IMG/VR virus record: IMGVR_UViG_3300042890_004141
Coordinates: 62,001 to 126,000 of that record
Direction: 5' to 3' (one strand)
DNA from: a virus
DNA length: 64,000 nt
Shown here: piece after piece, positions 42,039 through 49,636 of the stretch
Numbering within the stretch: the stretch's first letter is position 1
Layout: the number at the start of each line of letters is the position of its first letter
Made by a program: the position numbers and the translations under genes
The notes under the pieces: model-generated
Told to the model about the DNA's origin: nothing
Database searches by the model: none
Seen by the model: only the letters and a program-made list of their open reading frames with translations

Positions 42039-42767
42039 TTATAAATATTCATTAAAGTTAATCTTTACCAATGCATCTATACCAGCATTCACATGCATGG
42101 CATCATCTAAACATAACTCGAAATCATATCTATCATCTAATGGTAACACTAAATCAACTTGTGAACCCCATCTTATTAAAGAAAATCTCTCATTTTGAGC
42201 AAAAATATCATTTTGATCCATAGTAAATGGAGCAATTACATTCACATCCTCATCAGCTATCTGGATTAGATAGTAAGTATAGTTAAGAGAAGGTGAATAG
42301 ATTTTATTCCACATACGCTCATTATACTTTAAATATTCCATGTTAGCAGGATTAATCTTTTTATTAAGAATATCCTTTTCTACGGCTAACATAGGCTTAT
42401 TAGTTGACTGTATCGCGTCTAGTGGTTTATATTGCAACGTACCTCCGTAAGGTATACGATTGATGTGAACATCATAGAACGACATGAATATACCAATAAC
42501 TAAAGACGGTCTATTGTACTCATCATCACCTACTACATCTTGTAAGGTGTAATTCATACCCTTAATCTCAACTATAGGTTCAGAAGGATCTTTAATAAAC
42601 TTTTGATATAAAATAGTTCCATCAGCAGGACTATAAAAATGTTCATAGTCTATAAAATTAGGACGGATTGGATCTCTAAAGAAAAAAGTATTAGATAATT
42701 CACCTACAGGTAATTTTTGTAACTGTTTTACCTCACCATTCAACCACTCTGTTAACGTTTGTGCCAT
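42039..42767 (-). CDS. Phosphatidylserine decarboxylase-like pyruvoyl enzyme
   Basis: 242 residues from the ATG at 42767, which shares a base with the upstream stop (TAATG); an earlier in-frame ATG at 42818 lies inside the neighbour and is rejected. Family landmarks are all present: 'FYSPADGTILYQKF' (45-58), 'VEIKGMNYTLQDVVG' (66-80), 'IGIFMSFYDVHINRIPYGGT' (91-110) and 'FSLIRWGSQVDLVLP' (195-209). Self-cleavage at G201/S202 would create the pyruvoyl cofactor. Known enzymes turn phosphatidylserine into phosphatidylethanolamine at the membrane. No membrane helix is obvious. It is coupled to the amidinohydrolase gene, an unusual pair in a phage structural operon. Confidence 0.88.
   Translation of the reverse strand: MAQTLTEWLNGEVKQLQKLPVGELSNTFFFRDPIRPNFIDYEHFYSPADGTILYQKFIKDPSEPIVEIKGMNYTLQDVVGDDEYNRPSLVIGIFMSFYDVHINRIPYGGTLQYKPLDAIQSTNKPMLAVEKDILNKKINPANMEYLKYNERMWNKIYSPSLNYTYYLIQIADEDVNVIAPFTMDQNDIFAQNERFSLIRWGSQVDLVLPLDDRYDFELCLDDAMHVNAGIDALVKINFNEYL
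42040..42049 (-). promoter_or_regulatory. AATATTTATA box upstream of 42035 start
   Basis: Exact copy 4 bases before the endonuclease ATG, overlapping the last codons of the decarboxylase gene. Confidence 0.4.
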
Positions 42768-43681
42768 TATAGTAACGTTTTTAAATGATCTACTCGGTTT
42801 AAATGCATAACCATGCAAGACAACATAGCACCCGATTTCATATACTCAGACAAGTTAAAGATAACAGGTTCCATACCAGCATCACCACAAATCTTTTCTA
42901 ATGTTTTAAGTTTATGAACCTCACCTTCATAGTATTCATGTGACTTTTTCATTTCTGAGATATTAGAGGCACATAAAATCATATTACCATACTTAACTGA
43001 ATTAGTTAATCCACCTAAAGCATCATCAACATCAATATTAATAATATCAGTATGTTTTTCTAGTTCAGCAATTTCTTCAGGGTCAAATAGTTCAGTACAA
43101 ATCAAAGTTTGGTCTTGATTTAAAGCAAAGATAGAACAGTCTAAGTGATACAAGTACTCATCAACCATAGCTACTTTAATAATATCCATGTTGTATTGTT
43201 CCTCCATCCACTCATAGGCTTTAATGTTTGAACGGATACCATAACCACCAATGTATTTGTTACCATAAAGATATTTCAAATCAGCCTCACCTTCCCACTT
43301 GTAAGGAGAAATAGCTGTCTTATAACCCATCATGTTAAAGAACTTTTCACCAACTAACTCTTCACCTTTACGAGGGTCAGAAGTAAAGTTAGATAAAATA
43401 ATATGGTTCTCATTTTTAATATGAGGTAAAGAAATACCCAAATTAGCTACATAAACTTGGTCCTGGAATTTGCCTTCTGAAGGCAATAAATGAACTAAAG
43501 ATCCACCAGCCATAAACTGATATAGATCCATAAATTGTTTATAAGCTTTAGGCTTGTTAACTGTTAATTCCTCATCTGTTAATTCTTGCATCCAAATATT
43601 ATTTGGATCAGATGTTGATAAGGTAAAAGGGAAGTTCATTACATAACTTTGAAATGGCAACTGACTTGGGGTTTCTTTCAT
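42767..43681 (-). CDS. Amidinotransferase/DDAH-superfamily hydrolase
   Basis: 304 residues. The pentein fold signature is complete: 'VYVANLGISLPH' (77-88), 'HIILSNFTSDPRKGEE' (93-108), the substrate-binding acidic site 'KWEGEADLKYL' (128-138), 'IGGYGIRSNIKAYEW', catalytic 'YLYHLDCSIFAL' with H179 and D181, 'DALGGLTNSVKYGNMIL', and the nucleophile in 'SGAMLSCMVMHL' (C289). Family members act on arginine or substituted arginines or transfer amidino groups; the substrate cannot be read from sequence. The gene follows a terminator and an AATATTTATA box, so it starts its own unit with the decarboxylase. Confidence 0.85.
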   Translation of the reverse strand: MKETPSQLPFQSYVMNFPFTLSTSDPNNIWMQELTDEELTVNKPKAYKQFMDLYQFMAGGSLVHLLPSEGKFQDQVYVANLGISLPHIKNENHIILSNFTSDPRKGEELVGEKFFNMMGYKTAISPYKWEGEADLKYLYGNKYIGGYGIRSNIKAYEWMEEQYNMDIIKVAMVDEYLYHLDCSIFALNQDQTLICTELFDPEEIAELEKHTDIINIDVDDALGGLTNSVKYGNMILCASNISEMKKSHEYYEGEVHKLKTLEKICGDAGMEPVIFNLSEYMKSGAMLSCMVMHLNRVDHLKTLL

Positions 43682-43705
43682 AAAATATACTTTATAACTG
43701 TTACG

Positions 43706-43715
43706 TATAAATATT
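43706..43715 (-). promoter_or_regulatory. AATATTTATA box upstream of 43681 start
   Basis: Exact copy 24 bases before the ATG and 18 bases beyond a terminator in the direction of transcription. A box directly after a terminator is what one expects of a promoter. Confidence 0.5.
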
Positions 43716-43733
43716 AGCTAGGTGCCTATAAGT

Positions 43734-43760
43734 AAAAAAGGCCTAGAAAACTCTAGGCCT
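43734..43760 (-). terminator. Rho-independent terminator after the 43781-44560 gene
   Basis: Perfect 9-bp stem AGGCCTAGA/TCTAGGCCT with a 4-base loop (43739-43760), followed on the minus strand by TTTTTTAC. It ends transcripts of the small-fibre gene before the amidinohydrolase unit. Confidence 0.85.
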
Positions 43761-43780
43761 CTCTTTAAAGTATTTTATTT

Positions 43781-44560
43781 TTATGCTATTCTTCCTACTG
43801 TTAATATAACTGAAGGGACATTTGGTCCTATGACAGCTGATGTATTGTAATGGATTCGGAAATTAGTTTGAGTAGCTCCATATCTTAATTCATAATAATC
43901 CCCAGCAGAGGCAGACACATAAAAATTCCAAGCTGCTACTTGAGCATCGTTTGCTCCTCCTGCTAAAGTAATTTGTGTATTAGAATCAGGAACATCTTCT
44001 CCATTTTTTGCTAACCATATATAACTACTTACTGTAGTACCACTTGTTTTATCTATTTGAGCTGAAAATTGAATATCATAAACACCAGCATTAGCTATCT
44101 GAATTTGATTTCTAATAGGTCCTCCTATAGTTATCCCATTAGAAAAATCGGTTGTGCTAAAAGACATTGAATACGGAGTATTCTGAACAGAAGCTGTTAA
44201 CGATGCTGTATGATAAGCAGATAAGTAATAGGATTGGATTGAACTAGTATAAGTGTTAAAACTAGAAGTTGTTACAAATGAACTAGTTTGAGAGTTTGTT
44301 ATAAAAGATCCTGTTTGAGAATTTGTTACAAAAGATCCTGTTTGAGAATTTGTTACAAACGAACTAGTTTGAGAATTTGTTACAAAAGATCCTGTTTGAG
44401 AATTTGTTACAAACGAACTAGTTTGAGAATTTGTTACAAAGTTACTTGTTAAATTGCTATAAGTAATTTGACTAGTAATACCTCCTTGTACAATAGGTAA
44501 TACATCTACTCCTGTAGGAACAGATGCTGAAGGTAATCCGGATATTGGTAAATTAGGCAT
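43781..44560 (-). CDS. Small tail fibre with 9-residue repeats and C1q/TNF-like tip
   Basis: 259 residues. The N-terminus 'MPNLPISGLPSASVPTGVDV' followed by LPIVQGG is a common fibre attachment start. Residues 41-94 hold six tandem copies of 'FVTNSQT(S/G)S', a probable trimeric shaft. The C-terminal 130 residues ('YSMSFSTTDFSNGITIGGPI', 'IQIANAGVYDIQFSAQIDKT', 'YIWLAKNGEDVPDSNTQITL', 'SASAGDYYELRYGAT') fit a C1q/TNF-like jelly roll, often the receptor-binding tip. It has its own downstream terminator. Confidence 0.72.
   Translation of the reverse strand: MPNLPISGLPSASVPTGVDVLPIVQGGITSQITYSNLTSNFVTNSQTSSFVTNSQTGSFVTNSQTSSFVTNSQTGSFVTNSQTGSFITNSQTSSFVTTSSFNTYTSSIQSYYLSAYHTASLTASVQNTPYSMSFSTTDFSNGITIGGPIRNQIQIANAGVYDIQFSAQIDKTSGTTVSSYIWLAKNGEDVPDSNTQITLAGGANDAQVAAWNFYVSASAGDYYELRYGATQTNFRIHYNTSAVIGPNVPSVILTVGRIA
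44279..44440 (-). repeat. Six 27-nt tandem repeats (FVTNSQT[S/G]S)
   Basis: Tandem units read on the plus strand as 'gaatttgttacaaa' alternating with 'gatcctgtttga' or 'gaactagtttga' variants. Copies are nearly identical at DNA level, so copy number can change by slippage or recombination and alter shaft length. Confidence 0.85.
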
Positions 44561-44562
44561 AG

Positions 44563-44826
44563 TTAAGGTAGTGTAGTGATTATAATATTACTTCCATCTT
44601 CTTGTAATAAATCAAATAAATCTTCTTGTAATAAAAATCCTGATTCAATAGGTGTAGGTGGAGGAATTGGTCCTTTATTTTGATATGATAACCAATTTGT
44701 TCGTGCTTCAGATAGTTCAAATAAATATTGATTATAGTATTGAACTTGTTCGTTTAGAGGTAACCTTGCTACATTAGGTAATTGAACAAATTGTGGCCAA
44801 GATATCTCTTCAAAAATATTGAACAT
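44563..44826 (-). CDS. Small hypothetical structural-region protein
   Basis: 87 residues: 'MFNIFEEISWPQFVQLPNVA', 'LNEQVQYYNQYLFELSEART' and a C-terminus with a short internal repeat, 'FLLQEDLFDLLQEDGSNIII'. It is Gln- and aromatic-rich, with no Cys or membrane helix. The first gene after the capsid terminator, it is preceded 5 bases upstream by a CAATATTTATC-type box. It may help assemble the small fibre encoded 2 bases downstream. Not a family I can name. Confidence 0.6.
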   Translation of the reverse strand: MFNIFEEISWPQFVQLPNVARLPLNEQVQYYNQYLFELSEARTNWLSYQNKGPIPPPTPIESGFLLQEDLFDLLQEDGSNIIITTLP

Positions 44827-44831
44827 ATAAT

Positions 44832-44841
44832 GATAAATATT
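44832..44841 (-). promoter_or_regulatory. AATATTTATC box upstream of 44826 start
   Basis: 9 of 10 match, lying between the capsid-gene terminator and the next ATG. Confidence 0.4.
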
Positions 44842-44844
44842 GAT

Positions 44845-44880
44845 AATAAAATAAAAAGCCCCACTTTCGTGGGGCTCTTT
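44845..44880 (-). terminator. Strong rho-independent terminator of the capsid gene
   Basis: 8-bp GC-rich stem AGCCCCAC/GTGGGGCT with a TTTC loop (GAAA on the minus strand) at 44857-44876, followed on the minus strand by TTTTTATTTTATT. Suits the need to limit read-through from the most highly expressed gene. Confidence 0.9.
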
Positions 44881-44908
44881 AATTAATGTTTATCCTATTG
44901 GGTAAATA

Positions 44909-46690
44909 TTAGATGGTGTTCAAACCATTAATATAGATCTTACCGTAGAATTCAGGACGCAACATCTTCTTAGCGTAGCGAGTCAAAAGACCTTTACGTG
45001 GAGTGAAGGTATCAGGATCGTACACCAAAGGAGTCATGATCAAAGGAATGTATGGAGAGAATACAGCACCTGTTTCCAAGAACTGAGAACCTCTGTAACC
45101 CATCAAGATCAAGTTTTCAGTCATGTAAGGGTTTTTGTAAACCTTGTAACGACCGTTAACTGAACCTACCTTTTGTACACCGAAAGCGTACTCCATTTGA
45201 TCAGCTTCACCGTTTGAAGTAGAAGCAAATCCTGGGATTGATTCCAAGATAGTAGCTACTGTTGGAGAAGTAACCAAGAAGTTAGCACCTCCACGTAAAG
45301 TCAACTGGTGGATCTTGTTAGATACTTTTTGGATTTTAGTACCTAAAGTTTGGAACCACTGACCTTGAGTGTTGTAGTAACCTGAAGATAAAGTAGATAA
45401 AGTTGGAGTTGAACCTGTGATAACAGTGTTATTAATAGCTGACCAGTACTCAGTAGCAGCAGCAGCATCTTCGATCAACATATCCAAGATTTCCAAATCA
45501 ATTTCCATTGAAATGTACTCACTCATAATGTTAGTCAATTCAGCTTCAGCATCAATGTTCTGGTAAGCAGCCAAATCTTGAGCAAATTCAGGAGTCCATA
45601 CTGCTTTCAATTTCTTGGTTTTAGCAGTGATAGGCTGTGATTGCATCTTAACGTTAATTTCAGGGATAACGATCTGAGCAGCGTTAGCAGCGTTAGGAAC
45701 TGAGAAAGAACCTGAAGCTTCGAAATCACCACGACCTGAGTAGTTACCTGAAGTTACGTTGTCACCTGAAGTACCAGCACCAGTGAAACCAGCGTTAATA
45801 CCATCTTGAGAACCTACTTTTTCATAGTAAACTGTGAAAATAGATCCTGATTGAGGAGTAGAAGCAAAGTTTGCAGAAGCAGTAAAGAAGAAAGCAATAG
45901 TACCAGCAGTGTAGTTAAAGTTAGTGAACGCAGGCAACAAAGTAGTAGCTGTGAAGTTTGAACCTGAAGTAGGAACGAAACCACGAACGGCATTCATATC
46001 GAAGCTTGGTAAAGCAGCGTTAGAAGCAGTCATAGTTACTTTGTAGATACGACCAGCAGCTACAGAAGCTGAGTAGTCAGAATCGAAATTCAATTCAGCC
46101 CATGAAGCAGAAACGATAGAACCAGTACCAGCACCAACTGTAGTTAAAGCGTTAGCTATAGAAGCAGTAGCTTGGAAAGAAGCTGAGAATTGGTTAGTAG
46201 CGTAAGTGAAACGACCTTCAGGACCACCATACAAACCACCTTCAGCGGCAGGAGTAGAGAATGGGAACTGAGAAGCAGTGTTACGGTTACCGTACAAAGA
46301 CTGACCAGTAGTGTAAGGATTCTTAGTGTTACCATATTGGAAATCCAAGAAGAACACAAGACCAGAAGGCATGTTCATAGGTTGAACTGAAACGAATTCT
46401 TTAGCAACGATAGTTCCGAATACTTTACGAACTAAAGGCAAAGCAATACCAGCCCAGTTTTCACCTTGACCACCTGATGTGAAATAAGAGTTAGAAGCGA
46501 TTTGGTTAGATTCAGTTACCAATTGCTTGGCCTGGTTTTCTAACAAGATTGACATATTATTTTTGTCAACTTCTACTAATCCTTCCAACAATCCAGTTTT
46601 TGACCATTTGCCGGCCAATTTAGCAGCGTCACTTTGGAAATTCTTCCAAGAACCAGCTGCGCTTTCGAGTAATTGTTGTACGTTTGACAT
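44909..46690 (-). CDS. Major capsid protein, T4 gp23-like
   Basis: 593 residues. The N-terminal about 60 residues (MSNVQQLLESAAGSWKNFQS; NNMSILLENQAKQLVTESNQ) resemble the prohead-specific segment that gp21-type protease removes in T4. HK97-fold landmarks follow: 'LPLVRKVFGTIVAKEFVSVQ', 'GLVFFLDFQYGNTKNPYTTG', 'ARKLKAVWTPEFAQDL'-like segment, 'LTLRGGANFLVTSPTVATIL', 'GRYKVYKNPYMTENLILMGY' and a C-terminus with PLIMTPLVYDPDTFTPRKGL. A Ser/Thr-rich insert around 175-330 may be a surface domain. Codons are visibly more G/C-rich and uniform than in the neighbours, as for a highly expressed gene. Confidence 0.9.
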   Translation of the reverse strand: MSNVQQLLESAAGSWKNFQSDAAKLAGKWSKTGLLEGLVEVDKNNMSILLENQAKQLVTESNQIASNSYFTSGGQGENWAGIALPLVRKVFGTIVAKEFVSVQPMNMPSGLVFFLDFQYGNTKNPYTTGQSLYGNRNTASQFPFSTPAAEGGLYGGPEGRFTYATNQFSASFQATASIANALTTVGAGTGSIVSASWAELNFDSDYSASVAAGRIYKVTMTASNAALPSFDMNAVRGFVPTSGSNFTATTLLPAFTNFNYTAGTIAFFFTASANFASTPQSGSIFTVYYEKVGSQDGINAGFTGAGTSGDNVTSGNYSGRGDFEASGSFSVPNAANAAQIVIPEINVKMQSQPITAKTKKLKAVWTPEFAQDLAAYQNIDAEAELTNIMSEYISMEIDLEILDMLIEDAAAATEYWSAINNTVITGSTPTLSTLSSGYYNTQGQWFQTLGTKIQKVSNKIHQLTLRGGANFLVTSPTVATILESIPGFASTSNGEADQMEYAFGVQKVGSVNGRYKVYKNPYMTENLILMGYRGSQFLETGAVFSPYIPLIMTPLVYDPDTFTPRKGLLTRYAKKMLRPEFYGKIYINGLNTI

Positions 46691-46733
46691 TTTTTTAAAT
46701 TGTTTTTTTTTTTGTTTTTTGTTTTGTTTTTTA
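46691..46733 (-). promoter_or_regulatory. A-rich leader of the capsid gene
   Basis: On the minus strand the 40 bases before the ATG are almost only A, with a few C and T. There is no Shine-Dalgarno sequence. A-rich leaders boost translation in Bacteroidota, which do not depend on Shine-Dalgarno pairing; this is the most extreme leader in the window. Confidence 0.5.
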
Positions 46734-47966
46734 CTTAATACCTGCTAATTTTTGCCAGCGGGTAAATTGATCATTTACTTCCATGATTGGTTTCTTTTCA
46801 ACAACACCAGTTACTTTAGAAGCAGATCCTCTTAACATTGATTCGTTAACAGAAGATTTCTTTTCTTTAAATCCTTCAGATAAGGTTTCAAATACTAATT
46901 TAGCTTCATTTACACTAGCAGCTTTGTCAAAAGCAGCCAATACTTTTACTTTTTGACTTTCAGTCAAGTTTTTAGCTTTGAAGATTTTATTGGTGTAAAG
47001 TAATTTAGCGTTGAACAAGTTAACTTCTTGAAGCTCAGTTTTAATGGTTTTGATAGTGCTATAAGCTTCTTCAAGTTCACCTTTCATTTCTTCCATTTCA
47101 GATTCAGCAAAAGCAGATCCAGCATTGCCAGCAGCTTTAGTGCCAGTACCATATGCTTTACTACCTTTTTCCTTAACGGAAGCAATAGCCATTGTAGCAG
47201 CATCCTCAGCAGTTTTTCCAGTTTTAACTAATCTTTCAGCTTCAGCTTCAATGTCTTTCTTTTCATCAGAAGATGCTTTAACAAGTCCCATAGAAAAAAC
47301 AGCGGCAATAATACCACTAGTTATAGCCATAGCAGAAACCATATCAACTTCATTTATTGGTTTTTTTTCCATTTTGTAGTTTTCTTCCATTTTCTTGTAG
47401 TCTTCAACTTCTTCTTCATCTTCTTCACCTTCTTCTTCATCGCCTTCTTCACCGTCAATTTCACCTTCTAGTTCCCCAGCGGCTACCATATCAGCGATTA
47501 CACTTTCAATGAATTTTTTAAGGTCATCCTCACTCATGTTTTCAAGGTCGATTTCTTCTTCTTCCTCTTCAAGGAAACCTAAAGGTTCACCTTCAGGAAC
47601 TTGGGCACCAATGTTACCATGGGGCTCTGAAGTTTCTTCTGTGATTGATTCTTCCATTTCTAATTCATCTAATTCACGAAGGAGTTCTTCAAGATCTACT
47701 TCATCACTTTTTTCAGCTTCTTCCATGTTGTCCATGTCCATAGCTTCTTCAGTAGTGTCGTACATTTCTTCAAGACCTTCTTCCATTTTTTCTTCGGCTT
47801 CTTCTAAATCTTCTTCTTTGTCCATTTCTGAAATTCTGCGTGATAACAGGTCTTTCATACGGGAGTCAAAAGCTTCTTCAAGAGCAGCCTTTGCATTGGC
47901 GATGGCAGTTTCCTTAACTGCTTTAGCATCGGCAATGGCTTCTTTTAATAAGTCTCTGTTTGCCAT
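46731..47966 (-). CDS. Prohead scaffold/core protein, T4 gp22-like
   Basis: 411 residues, highly acidic, with long Glu tracts (around 45-100 and 135-200) and coiled coils. The N-terminus MANRDLLKEAIADAKAVKET and the C-terminus VNDQFTRWQKLAGIK bracket the protein; the latter is a short conserved tail that I take as the capsid-binding end. Several 'hydrophobic-x-Glu' sites (PINE/V, SVNE/A, SVNE/S, PIME/V) suit cleavage by the gp21-like protease. Unusually, residues about 210-290 form a hydrophobic-then-basic insert (MVSAMAITSGIIAAVFSMGL). Its position between protease and capsid genes is as in T4. Confidence 0.82.
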   Translation of the reverse strand: MANRDLLKEAIADAKAVKETAIANAKAALEEAFDSRMKDLLSRRISEMDKEEDLEEAEEKMEEGLEEMYDTTEEAMDMDNMEEAEKSDEVDLEELLRELDELEMEESITEETSEPHGNIGAQVPEGEPLGFLEEEEEEIDLENMSEDDLKKFIESVIADMVAAGELEGEIDGEEGDEEEGEEDEEEVEDYKKMEENYKMEKKPINEVDMVSAMAITSGIIAAVFSMGLVKASSDEKKDIEAEAERLVKTGKTAEDAATMAIASVKEKGSKAYGTGTKAAGNAGSAFAESEMEEMKGELEEAYSTIKTIKTELQEVNLFNAKLLYTNKIFKAKNLTESQKVKVLAAFDKAASVNEAKLVFETLSEGFKEKKSSVNESMLRGSASKVTGVVEKKPIMEVNDQFTRWQKLAGIK

Positions 47967-48110
47967 TTGTTTTTTGTCCTCAAATAATTTTTTTTTGTTG
48001 GAAATACGCTTATTGTTGATTGCTCGAAGCGTAATAGATATTAAAAATCTAGATGCTATATAGAAATAGCATATTTGTCGGGTATACGTATATCAAAATA
48101 TTTTAAAATG
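47967..48110 (-). promoter_or_regulatory. Structured leader/promoter region of the scaffold-capsid unit
   Basis: Longest gene-free stretch of the window (204 bases with the terminator). It contains inverted repeats ATGCTAT/ATAGCAT (48053-48072) and ACGCTT/AAGCGT (48006-48032), plus the palindrome ATACGTAT. It lacks the AATATTTATA box, so the scaffold and capsid genes may use a different promoter. No small ORF looks real here. Confidence 0.4.
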
Positions 48111-48142
48111 TAAAAAGAAACCCTCCTTTTTTAAGGGAGGGT
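48111..48142 (-). terminator. Rho-independent terminator after the protease gene
   Basis: On the minus strand ACCCTCC...GGAGGGT with two further T-A pairs beyond a bulge, then TTTCTTTTTA. It separates the terminase-portal-protease unit from the scaffold-capsid unit. Confidence 0.85.
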
Positions 48143-48170
48143 CAATCAAGGGATACTATCCCAAGAGGGG

Positions 48171-48776
48171 TTAAAATATAGGGCAAGATCCGTTAGCGCA
48201 TAGTATTTCTGTTAATAAAGAATTCACTTTACCATATGAATATGTTTTATGTTCTTTACCTTCTTTTACTAACTGCATATATGATCCTGGATTTGAAGGT
48301 GTTGATACAAAGTCCCAACATAGTAATTCAAAATCATCTTGAACTTCTAATGTACCTTCATTAATTTCTTTTAATGATCCCATTCCACGAGATGATACAC
48401 CTACCATAACATTATTTTCAATAAGTGCTTTTAGGATGTTACCAGACACTGTGGGTAGGATTTCTATTTTTCCTATTACTTTATCTCCTTCCCAGTAAGT
48501 TTCTCTAATAATATGGGATACATTTTTTAATGATATGATTGAAGAATCAGGGTGATCTAACTCACCTGTGGCTCTATTTTCTCTAATCATTTCATTGTAC
48601 TTATCAATTTCACGTTCCCACAATTCTTTAGGATAATATCTACCATTACCATTTTTTACTTCAGCAGTTGCTAAAATACCAACAACCATAGGATTACCAG
48701 AAGGTGCTTTTAAACCTTCAGTAAGTTGTATAGGGGCAACTTTAAATGGTATAGTTTCAATTAATACCTGTTTCAT
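48171..48776 (-). CDS. Prohead protease, T4 gp21-like
   Basis: 201 residues. The herpesvirus-protease-like core is recognisable: 'VVGILATAEVKNGNGRYYPK', the catalytic His in 'RATGELDHPDSSII' and the catalytic Ser in 'NNVMVGVSSRGMGSL', followed by 'DDFELLCWDFVSTPSNPGSY'. It matures the prohead by cleaving scaffold, capsid and internal proteins after [LI]-x-Glu. Its own N-terminus contains 'PIQLTEGLKAPSG', a possible self-cleavage site. The start shares one base with the upstream stop. Neighbours (portal, scaffold, capsid) confirm the call. Confidence 0.9.
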   Translation of the reverse strand: MKQVLIETIPFKVAPIQLTEGLKAPSGNPMVVGILATAEVKNGNGRYYPKELWEREIDKYNEMIRENRATGELDHPDSSIISLKNVSHIIRETYWEGDKVIGKIEILPTVSGNILKALIENNVMVGVSSRGMGSLKEINEGTLEVQDDFELLCWDFVSTPSNPGSYMQLVKEGKEHKTYSYGKVNSLLTEILCANGSCPIF

Positions 48777-49393
48777 TATTTTTTCTTAGGTAAATCTCCG
48801 TATCCGCTAGCTTTCCATTTGCCTTTAGGCGCTACTGGTTCACCACCGCCGATTACGTCAGTCTTATAACCAATACCTTTAACACCAAATGAAGCTTCTT
48901 TATGATAGTAACTGATGTCTTTAGCCATGTTTTTAGCAACAATAGCTTTTAACTCATCAACTGTTTTATCTTTATTTTTAGGATCTTTCATTTCCGTGTA
49001 GTAACCCATTAAGAATGACTGACCGTAAAGGTTATCAATGTTTTTAGGATCTTTATTATCAAATTGGTTGTCTAAATCTTTTTGAACATCAGTATCAATT
49101 TTTTCAAATTCATTTTGATCACCATATTCTTTTTTATCTTTAACACCTACTGCCTCAGCAATATTATCATTAAAGATTTTAAACCAATCTTGTTGAAAAG
49201 GTTTTAATGTAACTACACCACCGACTGCTTCAGATAAAATACTTTTACCTTTTAAGATATTAACAGCGGTTTTATAATCAGTTAAAGGGGCAATAAACTC
49301 AGGAAATACACGACGAGCACTTTTTAAAAAGTCGTCTTTACTTCCTTTACCTTCTTTAATAAGGTTGTATTGTTGTTGTAAGGTCTTTTCCAT
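48776..49393 (-). CDS. Hypothetical head-region protein
   Basis: 205 residues, basic and hydrophilic. The N-terminus 'LQQQYNLIKEGKGSKDDFLK', SARRVFPEF and 'AVNILKGKSILSEAVGG' is a segment I recall from head-operon proteins of related aquatic phages. 'SILSE/A' looks like a gp21-type cleavage site. The C-terminus ends 'KGKWKASGYGDLPKKK'. It could be an internal head protein processed with the scaffold. It is co-translated with the protease gene and has an exact AATATTTATA box 4 bases before its ATG. Confidence 0.55.
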   Translation of the reverse strand: MEKTLQQQYNLIKEGKGSKDDFLKSARRVFPEFIAPLTDYKTAVNILKGKSILSEAVGGVVTLKPFQQDWFKIFNDNIAEAVGVKDKKEYGDQNEFEKIDTDVQKDLDNQFDNKDPKNIDNLYGQSFLMGYYTEMKDPKNKDKTVDELKAIVAKNMAKDISYYHKEASFGVKGIGYKTDVIGGGEPVAPKGKWKASGYGDLPKKK

Positions 49394-49397
49394 TTGT

Positions 49398-49407
49398 TAT
49401 AAATATT
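49398..49407 (-). promoter_or_regulatory. AATATTTATA box upstream of 49393 start
   Basis: Exact copy 4 bases before the ATG, overlapping the stop codon of the 49406-49633 gene. Confidence 0.4.
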
Positions 49408-49633
49408 ATGGGTAAAGTAATATTGCTCCTGATGATAAAGAAGCGCTTGTTACATAGATAGGAATAGTAAATCCAGCTGGGATAATCCAGTCTGTTGTAG
49501 TTAATTCAGATCCATTAGCGTCTTTTAAACCGGTGATAGTAGCTGAACCAGATACTACGGTAAATCCGGCAAAACTTCCTGTTGCTGTTGTTGTGGTTAC
49601 TATTCCGGTGGGGTTTACTGGTATTGTTGCCAT
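49406..49633 (-). CDS. Small hypothetical beta-rich protein
   Basis: 75 residues of Thr/Ser/Gly-rich, beta-type sequence (MATIPVNPTGIVTTTTATGS; 'WIIPAGFTIPIYVTSASLSS'). Composition and size suit a small capsid decoration or head-associated protein. It sits between two head genes with 3 bases to its upstream neighbour. No family recognised. Confidence 0.5.
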   Translation of the reverse strand: MATIPVNPTGIVTTTTATGSFAGFTVVSGSATITGLKDANGSELTTTDWIIPAGFTIPIYVTSASLSSGAILLYP

Positions 49634-49636
49634 GTT

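Noticed and set aside
42768-42818. Longer start for the decarboxylase
   Set aside because: It lies inside the amidinohydrolase gene, and the ATG at 42767 has a perfect TAATG junction.
48149-48162. Second terminator GGGAT...ATCCC beside the protease terminator
   Set aside because: The stem is 5 bp with a 3-base loop and no T tract follows.
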